From assembly GCA_023389155.1 (NCBI GenBank), contig JAEWEV010000025.1:216975-280974 (forward strand): 64,000 bases of DNA, given 5' to 3'. Every line of letters starts with the position of its first letter. The first letter of the stretch is position 1. Positions 36,377-46,598 of the stretch are shown in pieces. The translations under genes were made by a program, and so were the position numbers. The DNA comes from Pseudomonadota bacterium. Lineage in GTDB: Bacteria; Pseudomonadota; Gammaproteobacteria; Burkholderiales; Burkholderiaceae_B. The notes beneath the pieces were generated by a model. That model had not been told where the DNA came from, made no database searches, and saw only the letters and a list, made by a program, of their open reading frames with translations.

Positions 36377-37621
36377 CTACCGCTTCATGCAACGATCAAG
36401 AGCCTGCGCAAAATCATCAAGCAGGTCCTGCTCGTCCTCAATGCCGACAGAGATCCGCAGCAGGTTATCGCCGATACCCATTTCTGCCCGTCGCTGCGCA
36501 CCCATTTCATAATAAATGGTATGCGCGACTGGCAGAGAAAGCGTTCGCGAATCACCCAGGTGCGTTGCCAGTATAACAACGTCCAGCGAGTTCAGAAAAT
36601 CAAAACAGTCGATTCCATCGATCAATTCAACACCCAGCAGCGCACCGTAGCGGCCGTTAAACAGCGTTGTTGCCAGTTCGTGCTGTGGATGATCTGCCAG
36701 GCCCGGGTAACGAACGCTGGCAATGCCAGGATGCGATTGCAGAAAGGTCGCCAGCGCAAGCGCGTTCGAACATGACTGGGTCATGCGCAGCGCCAGGGTT
36801 TCAGCACCTGCCGAAATCCTGCTTGCGGCGTCTGCCGACAAGGTTCCCCCCATATCGCGCAGGCCTTTCTTTTTAATCTGCGTCAGACCCCAGCTGTCAG
36901 GACTGCCCTTTTTATAGTCGTCGTAAATATTTGAAAATCCGGACCAGTCATAAAGGCCGGTATTGGTCACGGAACCACCCAGCGCATTCCCGTGGCCGCA
37001 TATATATTTGGAAAGCGAGTTCATGACAAGCGATGCATGTACATCCTTGCCCTTGAGCAGAAACGGCGATGTCAGCGTATTGTCAACCACATAGACCAGA
37101 TTGTGATCGCTGCACAACAGGCCAATATTTTCCAGGTCGGCAATCTGAGTGCCAGGATTGGCGATCGTTTCGACAAATACCATGCGGGTTTCCGGGCGAA
37201 TGGCAGCCCGCACGCCTTCCACGTCCGAAGGATCCACAAATGTGATATCCACGCCAAACTGAGCAAGCGTTCCAAGCAGACTATTGGTGTTGCCAAAGAT
37301 AAAGCTGCTGGATATGAGGTGATCACCTTTGCGCAGCAGGGTAAGAAAGATTGCACTCAGGGCTGCCATCCCTGTGGCAAAGGTAACCGTACCCTTACCC
37401 TGCTCGAGCAGCGTCATTTTGTTTTCCAGTGCGGCCGTTGTCGGCGTTCCCTGGCGGGCATAGGTATAGCCTGGCTTGCCCTGAAATACAGCGGCGAGTT
37501 CCCGCGCATCGTCATAAGCATATTCGGTTGAAACATGAATCGGCTTGTGAATGGCGCCATGCTCAACGCTGTGACGCCTGTCGGCGTGCAAAATGGTCGT
37601 GGTCAGTTGTTTTTCTTTCAT
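36377..37621 (-). CDS. PLP-dependent cystathionine gamma-synthase/sulfhydrylase-family enzyme
   Basis: 414 residues of the Cys/Met metabolism PLP family (O-succinylhomoserine sulfhydrylase, cystathionine gamma-synthase or lyase). Seen: Y-x-R-x-x-x-P-T (YTYARQGTPT), the FATGMAA phosphate-binding segment, VVDNTLTSPFL with the PLP-ring Asp, and the PLP lysine in SLSKYICGHG near residue 207. The exact reaction cannot be set from sequence alone. It starts 21 nt after the rlmB stop codon, so it is likely co-transcribed with rnr-rlmB, which suggests no obvious pathway link. Confidence 0.85.
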   Translation of the reverse strand: MKEKQLTTTILHADRRHSVEHGAIHKPIHVSTEYAYDDARELAAVFQGKPGYTYARQGTPTTAALENKMTLLEQGKGTVTFATGMAALSAIFLTLLRKGDHLISSSFIFGNTNSLLGTLAQFGVDITFVDPSDVEGVRAAIRPETRMVFVETIANPGTQIADLENIGLLCSDHNLVYVVDNTLTSPFLLKGKDVHASLVMNSLSKYICGHGNALGGSVTNTGLYDWSGFSNIYDDYKKGSPDSWGLTQIKKKGLRDMGGTLSADAASRISAGAETLALRMTQSCSNALALATFLQSHPGIASVRYPGLADHPQHELATTLFNGRYGALLGVELIDGIDCFDFLNSLDVVILATHLGDSRTLSLPVAHTIYYEMGAQRRAEMGIGDNLLRISVGIEDEQDLLDDFAQALDRCMKR

Positions 37622-37642
37622 GATACGTCTCTGATAATCGAA

Positions 37643-38377
37643 TTACTTCCGCTGGCGTACTGTCTCAAACAGGCAGACTGCGCTTGCAACACTTACGTTC
37701 AGGCTTTCAACTGCGCCCAGCATGGGAATCCGCACGAGCTGATCGCAAGTTTCCCGGGTCAGTCTTCTGAGCCCCTCGCCTTCCGCTCCCATCACCCAGG
37801 CTACTGCCTGACGGGCGTCGACAGCGTGTATATCGCTCTCTGCCTGATCATCGGTACCGATAAGCCAGATATCACGCTCTTTCAGTGCACGCATTGTTCG
37901 GGCCAGATTGGTAACCATGATATACGGTACCGTATCAGCGGCACCGCATGCCACGCGCTGCACCGTCGCATTCAGGCCCACGGCCCGATCTTTGGGAGCG
38001 ATGACAGCATGAACGCCAGCCCCATCAGCCGTACGCAGGCACGCACCAAGATTGTGCGGATCCGTCACCCCGTCCAGAATCAGCAGATGGGGCGGTTCGG
38101 TAATGACATCAAGCACGTCATCCACCGTGACCGCAAGCAGCTTGGGATCGGCAACAGCGATCACGCCCTGATGCCGGACGCCTTTGGCCAGTCCCTCCAG
38201 ACGCTCGGGCGCAACGGGGACCACTTTGATCTCATTTTTTTTTGCCTGATCAACCAGGCTTTGCATGCGCTTGTCGCTGCGTGACGCTTCAATATAGATT
38301 TCGCGGATGGAGTCGGGGGCGTGACGCATTCTTGCGGTCACGGCATGAAACCCGGCCAGTATCTGACGGCTAGACAT
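37643..38377 (-). CDS. rlmB: 23S rRNA (guanosine-2251-2'-O)-methyltransferase
   Basis: 244-residue SPOUT (TrmH-family) methyltransferase modifying G2251 in the ribosomal P-loop. N-terminal substrate-binding domain, then motif 1 D-P-H-N-L-G-A-C-L-R-T-A (about 122-133), motif 2 WVMGAEGEGL and motif 3 IPMLGAVESLNVSVA. It lies 84 nt downstream of rnr, the same pairing as in E. coli. Confidence 0.95.
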   Translation of the reverse strand: MSSRQILAGFHAVTARMRHAPDSIREIYIEASRSDKRMQSLVDQAKKNEIKVVPVAPERLEGLAKGVRHQGVIAVADPKLLAVTVDDVLDVITEPPHLLILDGVTDPHNLGACLRTADGAGVHAVIAPKDRAVGLNATVQRVACGAADTVPYIMVTNLARTMRALKERDIWLIGTDDQAESDIHAVDARQAVAWVMGAEGEGLRRLTRETCDQLVRIPMLGAVESLNVSVASAVCLFETVRQRK

Positions 38378-38461
38378 AATAAATTCCTGAACTGAATACG
38401 ATTATCCGTCCGATAGCGCATCCCCCAGGGTTGCGGCCTATCGGACCATTACCCTGCCCGG

Positions 38462-40915
38462 CTAGTGCCGGCGTGAGCTTTTCTTGCCCTTCGGAGCGGC
38501 AGCCTTTTTACCGGCTTTCTTGGCAGCGGCACGACGCTCAAGCGCCTGCTGTCCACGACTTTTGACGCCTGCCGGTTTGGGCTTTGCCGCCCGTTTCGGC
38601 TGGCGTGGCGGCGCGTCCTGGCGCATGGCTTCCTTGCGCAGCGAATCATAGGTGATTCCCTTGACCAACGCAAATTCGATGCGACGGGCTTCCAGATCCA
38701 CTCGTGTTACCTGCACCTGGACACTATCGGTAAGCCGATATTTTTTGCCGGTACGTTCACCGCGCAGTTCGTTCAGGCTTTCATTGAACTGGAAATAATC
38801 CGTACCCAGTTCAGACACGTGCACCAGACCTTCAACATAAAGCGTATCCAGCGTGACAAACAGGCCAAACGACGTGACGCCTGTGACCTTGCCACTGAAC
38901 ACCTCACCCACATGCTCTCGGACGAACCAGCATTTGAGCCAGGCTTCCACATCGCGCGACGCATCGTCGGCACGTCGCTCATAGGCGGACAGAACAATTC
39001 CGAGCTTTTCCCACAAGGCATGTTCATGTTGCTGGCGCGACTCCCCCTCAACCCACGGCACGCCCGCAGTCTCAGGGACATAGGCGCGTTTGGCCAGGAT
39101 GGCCTTGATGACCCGATGTGTCAGCAGGTCCGGGTAGCGCCGGATTGGCGAAGTGAAATGGGTATAACTGGGATACGCCAGGCCAAAGTGACCGGCATCG
39201 TCCGGGCTGTAGATGGCCTGCTGCATGGAGCGCAGTGCCATGGTCTGGATGATCTGAAAATCGGGCCTCGGTCTTGCCGCATCCAGCAGCGCCGCATAGT
39301 CCATTCCGCTGGGCTCGTCGCCCCCCTGCAGGGACAAGCCCAGTGTGCGCAGATACTCCCGCAGGTTTTTCAGTTTCTCGGGCGTGGGGCCTTCGTGTAC
39401 CCGATAGAGACCAGGCCGTTTATTGGCTTTGATGAACTCGGCGGCGCAGGTGTTGGCGGCCAGCATGCATTCTTCAATCAGCTTGTGCGCATCATTGCGC
39501 ACATGCGGGACAATCTGCTCAATCTTGCCCAGATCATTGCTGATGATCTTGGTTTCGACAGTGTCAAAGTCCATGGCGCCGCGCTTCTTGCGGGTGCTGT
39601 CCAGCAATTGATAAAGCGTGTACAGGTCCTGGATATGAGGCAGAACATGTCGAAGCGAACGTGCAGTAGGACCATCGATCTGCTGCAATGCAGTCCATAT
39701 CTGTGTATAAGTCGTGCGCTCGTGGGAGTGAATGACCGCATTGTAAAACTGATAGGCTGCCACCGTTCCCGCCTTGACGCCCGTAGCGGGAATCACCATA
39801 TCGCAGACCAGTACCAGGCGGTCAACTTGCGGATTCAGAGAGCACAATCCATTGGACAGTTTCTCGGGCAGCATGGGGATGACCCGACGCGGGAAATAAA
39901 CGCTGGTACCGCGCGCCAGCGCGTCGGTGTCCAGCGCGTCTTCCGGCTGTACATAGTGACTGACGTCGGCGATCGCGACCAGCAGACGCCAGCCCTTGCG
40001 GCGGCGCTGTTCCGTGCCCATATTGACAGGCTCACAGTAGACCGCATCGTCGAAATCGCGCGCATCTTCACCATCAATCGTGATAAAGGGTACATCCCGT
40101 AAATCAACCCGACCATTCAGATCCCGCTGCTTTACCGTTTCCGGCAACGCATCGGCCTGCGCCAGTGCGGCTTCGGAAAAACCCACCGGCACGTCAAATT
40201 TGCGCACCGCGATCTCGATTTCCATACCCGGATCGTCGATCTCTCCAAGCACTTCGATGATGCGGCCCAGCGGCTGAGTGTGCCGGGTAGGCTGCTGTAC
40301 GATTTCGACCGTTACCACCTGTCCGTGCTGAGCCCCCCCCAGGTCGGAGGCGGGCACCAGAATATCATGCTTGATACGCTGATCTTCCGGCGCGACCACA
40401 TAAATACCCTGCTCCTGTAGCAGACGGCCAACCAGCCGGTTGGTGCTTCGCTCCAGGACCTCGACGATCGTACCTTCCGGTTTGCCGCGATACTCACCGG
40501 TGGGTTTGACCTGAACACGGTCACCATGCAACACCTTGAGCATTTCCCGCGGAGACAGGAACAGATCCTGACTACCATCTTCGGGAATCAAAAAGCCGAA
40601 GCCATCGCGATGTCCCTGGACGCGTCCGATCACATAATCTTTTGGTTTTGCCGTAACTTGCCAGCCCTCAGGCACATTTTCAAGCTGACCATCGCGCTGC
40701 ATGGCCGCAAGCCGTTTCTCTAGCCCGTCGACCCCGAACTGGCGCGTCAGATTGAAATGATTAATAAGCTGCTGCAGCGGTTTCGGCGACTCGGCGCCGC
40801 GTAACAGATTCAGTATTTGTTCCCGGGAAGGGACATCCGGATCGTAATCTTGTCCCGGTTCGGGCAGCGGCAGCGATGACTGCTGGGTATTACCTGATTT
40901 TTTTCTCGTTGCCAT
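38462..40915 (-). CDS. rnr: Ribonuclease R
   Basis: 817-residue 3'-5' exoribonuclease that degrades structured RNA. Order seen: N-terminal helix-turn-helix-like region, two cold-shock domains (about 80-240), RNB catalytic domain with the acidic D-G-E-D-A-R-D-F-D-D signature near residue 283, S1 domain (about 650-735), and a Lys/Arg/Ala-rich basic tail of about 75 residues. Followed by rlmB. Confidence 0.97.
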   Translation of the reverse strand: MATRKKSGNTQQSSLPLPEPGQDYDPDVPSREQILNLLRGAESPKPLQQLINHFNLTRQFGVDGLEKRLAAMQRDGQLENVPEGWQVTAKPKDYVIGRVQGHRDGFGFLIPEDGSQDLFLSPREMLKVLHGDRVQVKPTGEYRGKPEGTIVEVLERSTNRLVGRLLQEQGIYVVAPEDQRIKHDILVPASDLGGAQHGQVVTVEIVQQPTRHTQPLGRIIEVLGEIDDPGMEIEIAVRKFDVPVGFSEAALAQADALPETVKQRDLNGRVDLRDVPFITIDGEDARDFDDAVYCEPVNMGTEQRRRKGWRLLVAIADVSHYVQPEDALDTDALARGTSVYFPRRVIPMLPEKLSNGLCSLNPQVDRLVLVCDMVIPATGVKAGTVAAYQFYNAVIHSHERTTYTQIWTALQQIDGPTARSLRHVLPHIQDLYTLYQLLDSTRKKRGAMDFDTVETKIISNDLGKIEQIVPHVRNDAHKLIEECMLAANTCAAEFIKANKRPGLYRVHEGPTPEKLKNLREYLRTLGLSLQGGDEPSGMDYAALLDAARPRPDFQIIQTMALRSMQQAIYSPDDAGHFGLAYPSYTHFTSPIRRYPDLLTHRVIKAILAKRAYVPETAGVPWVEGESRQQHEHALWEKLGIVLSAYERRADDASRDVEAWLKCWFVREHVGEVFSGKVTGVTSFGLFVTLDTLYVEGLVHVSELGTDYFQFNESLNELRGERTGKKYRLTDSVQVQVTRVDLEARRIEFALVKGITYDSLRKEAMRQDAPPRQPKRAAKPKPAGVKSRGQQALERRAAAKKAGKKAAAPKGKKSSRRH

Positions 40916-41074
40916 GCGTAATTTCTTTAAAATTGGATGAGTCGCGCACAGAGTCTGGTGGCTCCTGCGCTATAAGTTATCACCATTCTATTACATTAAT
41001 CCGGCGTGATTGTACAAATACAGGTCATTGACATATAAGACAAAATAAGTACGTAGCAACGATCTGCCGGGATG

Positions 41075-41842
41075 TCAGACCCAAAAACGCTGCAGCAGAA
41101 ACCGGATAACCATGATAAAACAGACCAGGACAATCAGAGGACGGATCAGCTTCGAACCATGACGGACCGCCATCAGGGATCCGGCCACGGCACCAATGAT
41201 TTGCCCGCCAATCATGACGGCACCTGCCAGCCAGAGGATTTTGCCGCCGACAACAAATACCAGCACTGCCGCCACGTTGCTGGCAAAATTGAAAAGACGC
41301 GCGGCGCCTGATGCCTTGACGATATGCATGCCGCGCAAGGTGATGTTGGCCAGAGAGAAAAAGGAACCGGTGCCAGGGCCGAAAAAGCCGTCATAAAAGC
41401 CGATGGCGGGCACCACACCATACTGGAATGGTTTCTCGCCAAGGCGCGCCGCCCTCTCGGCTTGCCCTGCAGAAGGGGTTAGAAGAAAATAAAGTCCGAT
41501 AGCCAGCAAAACGACAGGAATCAGAAAATCCAGCACACTGGGGTCGATCAGCTGAATCAGCGCGGTGCCGATGCATGCTCCGACGAACGACATCAGCGTC
41601 GGAACCCGCAGTTCGCGAAAGGTGATCACACCGCGCCGCATCATCGTCAGTGACGAGGTCAGCGTGCCGATGCTGCCTTGTAGTTTGTTGGTAGCCAGAA
41701 CATTGAGCACCGGAAAACCCATCAGCATCATGACCGGGATGACGATCAGTCCGCCCCCGCCTGCCAGCGCATCCACAAAGCCCGCCAGCATCGCCAAAAA
41801 AAACAGAATAATAATTACATTCCAGCCCAGCTCAACTTCCAT
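41075..41842 (-). CDS. TSUP (TauE/SafE) family permease
   Basis: 255 residues from the ATG at 41842; an in-frame upstream TTG would add 23 unlikely polar residues. About eight transmembrane helices in two halves, with the family motif F-V-D-A-L-A-G-G-G-G-L (residues about 23-33) and GFYDGFFGPGTGSF in the second half. TSUP proteins move sulfite, sulfoacetate or other organic anions out of or across the membrane; the substrate here is unknown, though a sulfate-assimilation cluster lies 5 kb away. Confidence 0.88.
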   Translation of the reverse strand: MEVELGWNVIIILFFLAMLAGFVDALAGGGGLIVIPVMMLMGFPVLNVLATNKLQGSIGTLTSSLTMMRRGVITFRELRVPTLMSFVGACIGTALIQLIDPSVLDFLIPVVLLAIGLYFLLTPSAGQAERAARLGEKPFQYGVVPAIGFYDGFFGPGTGSFFSLANITLRGMHIVKASGAARLFNFASNVAAVLVFVVGGKILWLAGAVMIGGQIIGAVAGSLMAVRHGSKLIRPLIVLVCFIMVIRFLLQRFWV

Positions 41843-42047
41843 CGCACACCACGTGTCGCCCCGCTGATGATCGGCGCCGGTTGAGCGGGTTGAACAATCC
41901 GGCGCATGCAACTATACCCGAAATCCTTTCCGTTCAAGGTAAAATGGCCGCTGCACGGTTTCCGGCTCGCTGGCAGCGTCATTTACAGACGGCCCTCCGG
42001 TTTTTTCGCCCACGCATTTATCGACGTATTTACAAGGAATTTGCCGT

Positions 42048-42437
42048 ATGCCCGGTTATCTGATGGTCAAACATTTTCACATGACCTTTGCCATTCTGAG
42101 TCTGCTGTTTTTTATTGTTCGCGCCTGTTGGGCCGTAAGCGGATCTGCCATGCTGGCCCGACCGTTAGTCCGGATCGTGCCTCACGTGATCGATACCCTG
42201 CTGCTGGTATGTGGGCTTTACCTGCTGTCGGCTATTGGCATGCAGCCATTTATTGTGGCTAAACTGATCGGTCTGGTGCTGTATATTCTGCTTGGCACCA
42301 TGGCCATCAAACGGGCACGTACTTCCGGGCAAAAGGCAATATTTGCCGTACTCGCCGTTCTGGTATTTGTCTATATTCTGGGAGCGGCTTTCAAACACAG
42401 CCCCTGGTCCTGGCTGACCCCGCTGCTGAGTCTCTGA
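42048..42437 (+). CDS. SirB2 family membrane protein
   Basis: 129-residue protein with four transmembrane helices, matching the SirB2 family: KHFHMTFAILS near the start, RIVPHVIDTLLL with the conserved His, and the K-L-I-G-L-V-L-Y-I-x-L-G segment. AAGGAA upstream of the ATG. The biochemical role of SirB2 proteins is not established. Single gene between minus-strand neighbours. Confidence 0.88.
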   Translation: MPGYLMVKHFHMTFAILSLLFFIVRACWAVSGSAMLARPLVRIVPHVIDTLLLVCGLYLLSAIGMQPFIVAKLIGLVLYILLGTMAIKRARTSGQKAIFAVLAVLVFVYILGAAFKHSPWSWLTPLLSL

Positions 42438-42477
42438 TCAGTCAGTTGGCGCGGGGCCCCGTTACAAGCCCTCCGGG

Positions 42478-42948
42478 TCAGGCCAGCGCCAAGTGCATGG
42501 TTCTGTGGGGGATGCCCGCGTCCATATAAACATCACCCTCGGCTTGGAAACCATAGCGGGTATAGAACCCCATGGCGTGGACCTGGGCACTGAGCACGAC
42601 CTCGCTGTCGCCGCGGCTCCTGGCGGCCTCTATCAGCCGTTGAAGTACGAGTCCACCTACGCCGGTACCACGCGCCGGCCGGCGCACGGCCATACGACCA
42701 ATATGACCATCGGGCAGCAAACGACCGGTGGCAATGGGAACCTGATCGGCATCATAGGCGACCGCATGGATGCACTGCGCATCCATCTCATCCATTTCCA
42801 GCGATTCCGGCACCTGCTGCTCAAGAACAAAAACCTCGTGACGGATCAGCGATGCGTCATTTTTGAGCACGTCCCAGCTACCCACCCGCAAATCCACTGA
42901 TCGTGGGCCGCTTTGAGCCGGTGGTGTCTGTCCAGATTCGTGTGCCAT
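42478..42948 (-). CDS. GNAT family N-acetyltransferase
   Basis: 156 residues from the ATG at 42948, set by GGGAGG upstream. GNAT fold with the acetyl-CoA loop R-R-P-A-R-G-T-G-V-G-G (motif A) and the MGFYTRYGF motif B near the C-terminus; the N-terminal IRHEVFVLEQQVPE segment resembles ElaA/YjcF-type acetyltransferases. Substrate unknown. It starts 14 nt after the stop of the ABC exporter gene and may be co-transcribed with it. Confidence 0.88.
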   Translation of the reverse strand: MAHESGQTPPAQSGPRSVDLRVGSWDVLKNDASLIRHEVFVLEQQVPESLEMDEMDAQCIHAVAYDADQVPIATGRLLPDGHIGRMAVRRPARGTGVGGLVLQRLIEAARSRGDSEVVLSAQVHAMGFYTRYGFQAEGDVYMDAGIPHRTMHLALA

Positions 42949-42962
42949 TTTGCCTCCCGAAA

Positions 42963-44774
42963 TCAGTCCTGCACCGTTGGGGGCGGTGCCTCTATTTCCC
43001 GCGAATACCACGTCCCATCACCATTCAGGTGTAACAGATGCGTATGCTGAGGAATCAGCGTACTGCGGTGGCCTACGCTGATCAGTTTCAACTCAGGCAG
43101 CCGCTTATGGATGAGTCGATACATGGCATCTTCCAGACCTTCATCCATTGCCGAGGTAGCTTCGTCAATAAAGGCGGCGTCCGGGTTTGCCAGCAACAGG
43201 CGGGCAAAAGCCACTCGCTGCTGCTCCCCAAGAGATAGCGTATGGGACCAGCTGACGACCTCTTCAAGACGTGGCTGCAAATGGGCCAGGTGCACGTCCA
43301 GCAGCGCCTGCTTGCCCTTTTCCGCACCATCTGGCGGAACGGCACGAGGATAGTAAAGGGCCTCGAGCAGCGACCCCTCAGGTACGTATGGTTTCTGCGA
43401 AAGAAACAGAATGTCGTTTTCAGGTCGCACAATCGTACCGCTGGAATAAGGCCAGAGGCCGGCAACGGCGCGCAAAATGGTCGTTTTACCCGAGCCTGAT
43501 GGCCCCTGCAGGAGCCAGGATTGCCCTTTCTCGACTTCCATGCTCAAGCCGTTTACCAGTTCCTGACCCAGTGGCGTACGAATGCTGACGTTCTCGAGCA
43601 GTACGGTGTCCCCGTCCTGCCTGACATCCGGCAACGGCAGGGCATCGGCATTTTCGATATTGGTGAGGAAACCATGCAGACGATTCAGTGTGGCGCGGTA
43701 GCTTGCGAAGGTGTCGTACGCGTTTCGAAAGAATGACAGATTGTCATGCAGGGTACCAAATGCCTGGGCACTCTGGGTCATGGCGCCCAGTGTAATCTGC
43801 TCAGAGAAAAACCTTGGTGCCTGGATAATGAACGGAAAAATCACCGCAGTCTGAGAGACAAAGAAGTTAAAGCCCTGGAATTTGACGCTTCGATGCACAA
43901 TGGCCCAGACATTGCTGATGATCTGGCGAAAACGACCCATGAGCTTGCCCATTTCGATCTTTTCGCCCTTGTAGAACGCAATACTCTCTGCATATTCGCG
44001 CACACGGACCAGCGAGTACCGATAATCCGCGTTGAATTTTTCGTCCAGGAAATTAAGCAGAATCAGTGGGCGACCGATACGGAACGCAAACACTGTTGCA
44101 ATCAGGATATAAATAAACAGGGCAAATACCATGCCACGGGGGATGGTAACGCCAGCAAGCGTAATATCTCCGGACAGCGTCCAAAGAATGATGGTAAAGG
44201 CCACGGCCGAGACCAGGGAACTGACCACGCCCAGACAGAGATCGAGGGAAACGCTGACAAAACTGCTGATATCCTGCTGAATACGCTGATCCGGGTTATC
44301 TGCCGGGGTGCTGAGGTAATGGGATCGGTAATAACTGCTATGGGATAACCATTTGGTTAGAAATACGTCATTCAGCGATTCCCGCCAGTTGATGGTGAAA
44401 GCCTGCTGCAGGTAGAAGGTGACAAGCGATCGAACAATATGGATCGCCGCCAGAATGGTAAAAACCCCCATCTGGATCCAGAAACTGGTCTCATCCAGCT
44501 TCTGCAGCGCGGTGTACATGCTGTTGTACCAGTTCGAGAACAGGACACTGACGCGCACACCCGACAGACTCAATAGCAAAATGATACTGAACATGATAAT
44601 GGGGCGCGGCGAGCGTCGGGGATTGAAATAGTCCCCTGCCAGCTTCCAGAACTGTCGTCCCCAATGGGTGTACCGGGTCAGCAGCCCGCCAGCCACGACA
44701 ATTGCAACAAATGAAATTAAATAGGCCTGTACAAGCCAGAAGGCGCTTGCCTTCAATTCCTGACCCCAGTCCAT
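42963..44774 (-). CDS. YddA/SbmA-type ABC transporter (fused permease-ATPase)
   Basis: 603 residues. An SbmA/BacA-like membrane domain with about six helices (20-360) is fused to an ATPase domain (about 395-590): Walker A QGPSGSGKTT, signature LSLGEQQRVA, Walker B AAFIDEATSAMDE. The AFTINWRESLNDVFLTKWL-type and RIQQDI segments are typical of the ABC_membrane_2 group (YddA, related to human ABCD). In this group, substrates include peptides, vitamin B12 or fatty acyl compounds; none can be assigned here. The downstream GNAT gene may belong to the same transcript. Confidence 0.9.
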   Translation of the reverse strand: MDWGQELKASAFWLVQAYLISFVAIVVAGGLLTRYTHWGRQFWKLAGDYFNPRRSPRPIIMFSIILLLSLSGVRVSVLFSNWYNSMYTALQKLDETSFWIQMGVFTILAAIHIVRSLVTFYLQQAFTINWRESLNDVFLTKWLSHSSYYRSHYLSTPADNPDQRIQQDISSFVSVSLDLCLGVVSSLVSAVAFTIILWTLSGDITLAGVTIPRGMVFALFIYILIATVFAFRIGRPLILLNFLDEKFNADYRYSLVRVREYAESIAFYKGEKIEMGKLMGRFRQIISNVWAIVHRSVKFQGFNFFVSQTAVIFPFIIQAPRFFSEQITLGAMTQSAQAFGTLHDNLSFFRNAYDTFASYRATLNRLHGFLTNIENADALPLPDVRQDGDTVLLENVSIRTPLGQELVNGLSMEVEKGQSWLLQGPSGSGKTTILRAVAGLWPYSSGTIVRPENDILFLSQKPYVPEGSLLEALYYPRAVPPDGAEKGKQALLDVHLAHLQPRLEEVVSWSHTLSLGEQQRVAFARLLLANPDAAFIDEATSAMDEGLEDAMYRLIHKRLPELKLISVGHRSTLIPQHTHLLHLNGDGTWYSREIEAPPPTVQD

Positions 44775-44955
44775 TCACACTCCTGACTTCTGGTTCATAT
44801 GCAGCATTCCGTAAAAAAGAATCACTTTACCTTAAAGGCCGGGGCTGCTGTCAATCACCAAGAGGTAAACGGAATAATTGACGTGCTCCCAAGACCTCGA
44901 AAGCAGGTGGGTTTATCTGCTACTATTTGATCATCTCAATGACTGGAGTCCCTTG

Positions 44956-46530
44956 ATGGAGCTGTTGCTTGACCCAAATATATGGGTAGGCCTGATTACG
45001 CTGATTGTTCTGGAATTGGTTTTAGGCATAGACAACCTTGTCTTCATTGCCATTCTCGTAGACAAACTACCCCCAAGACAGCGCGATAAAGCTCGTATCA
45101 CCGGATTGGCTCTTGCCCTGATTATGCGGCTGCTGCTGCTATCGGTCATGTCGTGGCTGATCAAGCTGACCACTCCCCTGTTCTCCATTTATACCCTGTC
45201 CTTTTCCGGACGGGATCTCATTCTGATTGCCGGCGGCTTTTTCCTCCTGTTCAAGGGCACGCTGGAACTGCATGAGAGGCTGGAAGGCGAGACCAAAGTC
45301 TCGGCCGGCCCTCGGGTCTATGCAAGCTTTGGTGTCATCGTCACACAGATTATTGCGCTGGATGCGATTTTTTCGCTCGATTCCATTATCACCGCCGTAG
45401 GGATGGTGGATCACCTGCCCGTCATGTTTGCCGCGGTCATTATCGCCATGGCCGTCATGCTGCTGGCATCCAAGCCATTGACCAATTTTGTGAATCAGCA
45501 CCCGACTGTCGTGGTCCTGTGCCTGGGCTTTCTGCTCATGATCGGCTTTTCGCTGCTGGCAGAAGGCTTTGGATTCAAGGTACCCAAAGGCTATCTTTAC
45601 GCAGCCATCGGCTTCTCGGTCATGATTGAGATTTTCAATCAAATCGCCCGACACAGCATCAAGCGATCCGAAGCCTCGCGACCCATGCGGGAGCGCACGG
45701 CCGAGGGTATTCTTCGCATGCTGGGCAAACGCCCGCCAGACGAAGCCCATATGGAAAATCCCAGCCTGGAAGACGAGCATCCCGTGGTGTTCGAAGATGA
45801 AGAGCGTTATATGGTAAGCGGCGTGCTCACACTGGCCGACCGCAGCATTCATTCCATTATGACGCCGCGCTCGGACATTTCCTGGATCAATATCGAAGAT
45901 GATATCACCCAGATACGGGACGAAATTATCAACACGCCCCATACCTTCTTTCCGATCTGCCGCGGTGCCCTTGACGAAATTATTGGTGTCGGACGCGCCC
46001 GCGACCTGATTGCCGATATCCTTACCGAAGGTCAAATCAGCGTCAAGAAATTGCGCAAGCCGCTGGTCGTTCCCGAATCCATTAATATTCTGACCCTGAT
46101 CCAGACGCTCAAGGAAAGCCGTGGGCAGCTGGTCGTTGTCACTGACGAATTCGGTGCTATCGAAGGTCTGGTCACCGCCATGGACGTTTTCGAGGCCATT
46201 GCCGGAGAATTCCCCGATGAGGATGAAAGCCCAGACATCGTTGAATTGGGAGAAGGACGATGGATGATAGACGGGGCTGCCGATCTGCGTCATCTGGAAC
46301 AGATTCTGAACATAGACGGCCTGTATGATGATAATGAAGAGACCGCCACGCTTGCTGGCTATCTGTTGCGGCAATTCGATCGGCTGGCAGAACCCGGTGA
46401 CGTTTTTGAACTGGAGCATGGCCATACGAAAACCGTCTTCAAGGTCGTTGAACTGACCGGTAGACGGATTGGTCAGGTCAGTGTCGAGCAGCACCGCGAA
46501 AAAAATCCCGAAGAACTGCTGGATATCTGA
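44956..46530 (+). CDS. TerC-CBS-CorC/HlyC fusion membrane protein
   Basis: 524 residues from the ATG at 44956, which matches the family start MELLLDPNIW. N-terminal TerC domain with about seven helices (10-225) carrying E-L-V-L-G-I-D-N and LDAIFSLDS metal-ligand motifs, then a CBS pair (about 300-420, MTPRSDISW) and a C-terminal CorC_HlyC domain (about 435-515, DGAADLRHLE). This matches the E. coli YoaE/YegH class. TerC members handle metal (manganese) export; the cargo here is inferred only. An intrinsic terminator follows. Confidence 0.92.
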   Translation: MELLLDPNIWVGLITLIVLELVLGIDNLVFIAILVDKLPPRQRDKARITGLALALIMRLLLLSVMSWLIKLTTPLFSIYTLSFSGRDLILIAGGFFLLFKGTLELHERLEGETKVSAGPRVYASFGVIVTQIIALDAIFSLDSIITAVGMVDHLPVMFAAVIIAMAVMLLASKPLTNFVNQHPTVVVLCLGFLLMIGFSLLAEGFGFKVPKGYLYAAIGFSVMIEIFNQIARHSIKRSEASRPMRERTAEGILRMLGKRPPDEAHMENPSLEDEHPVVFEDEERYMVSGVLTLADRSIHSIMTPRSDISWINIEDDITQIRDEIINTPHTFFPICRGALDEIIGVGRARDLIADILTEGQISVKKLRKPLVVPESINILTLIQTLKESRGQLVVVTDEFGAIEGLVTAMDVFEAIAGEFPDEDESPDIVELGEGRWMIDGAADLRHLEQILNIDGLYDDNEETATLAGYLLRQFDRLAEPGDVFELEHGHTKTVFKVVELTGRRIGQVSVEQHREKNPEELLDI

Positions 46531-46598
46531 GCCAGCCAGGCGCACTGACTGCCCGGCAGTTTAAAAGCACTTAATTATTAACTTATTACCCAGTCTTT

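Noticed and set aside
38819..40102. 427-codon plus-strand frame
   Set aside because: It is antisense to rnr, which has full domain and motif support. No family features, and the reading is explained by the codon bias of the real gene.
45139..46545. 468-codon minus-strand frame
   Set aside because: Antisense to the TerC-CBS-CorC gene; no recognisable domain or start site.
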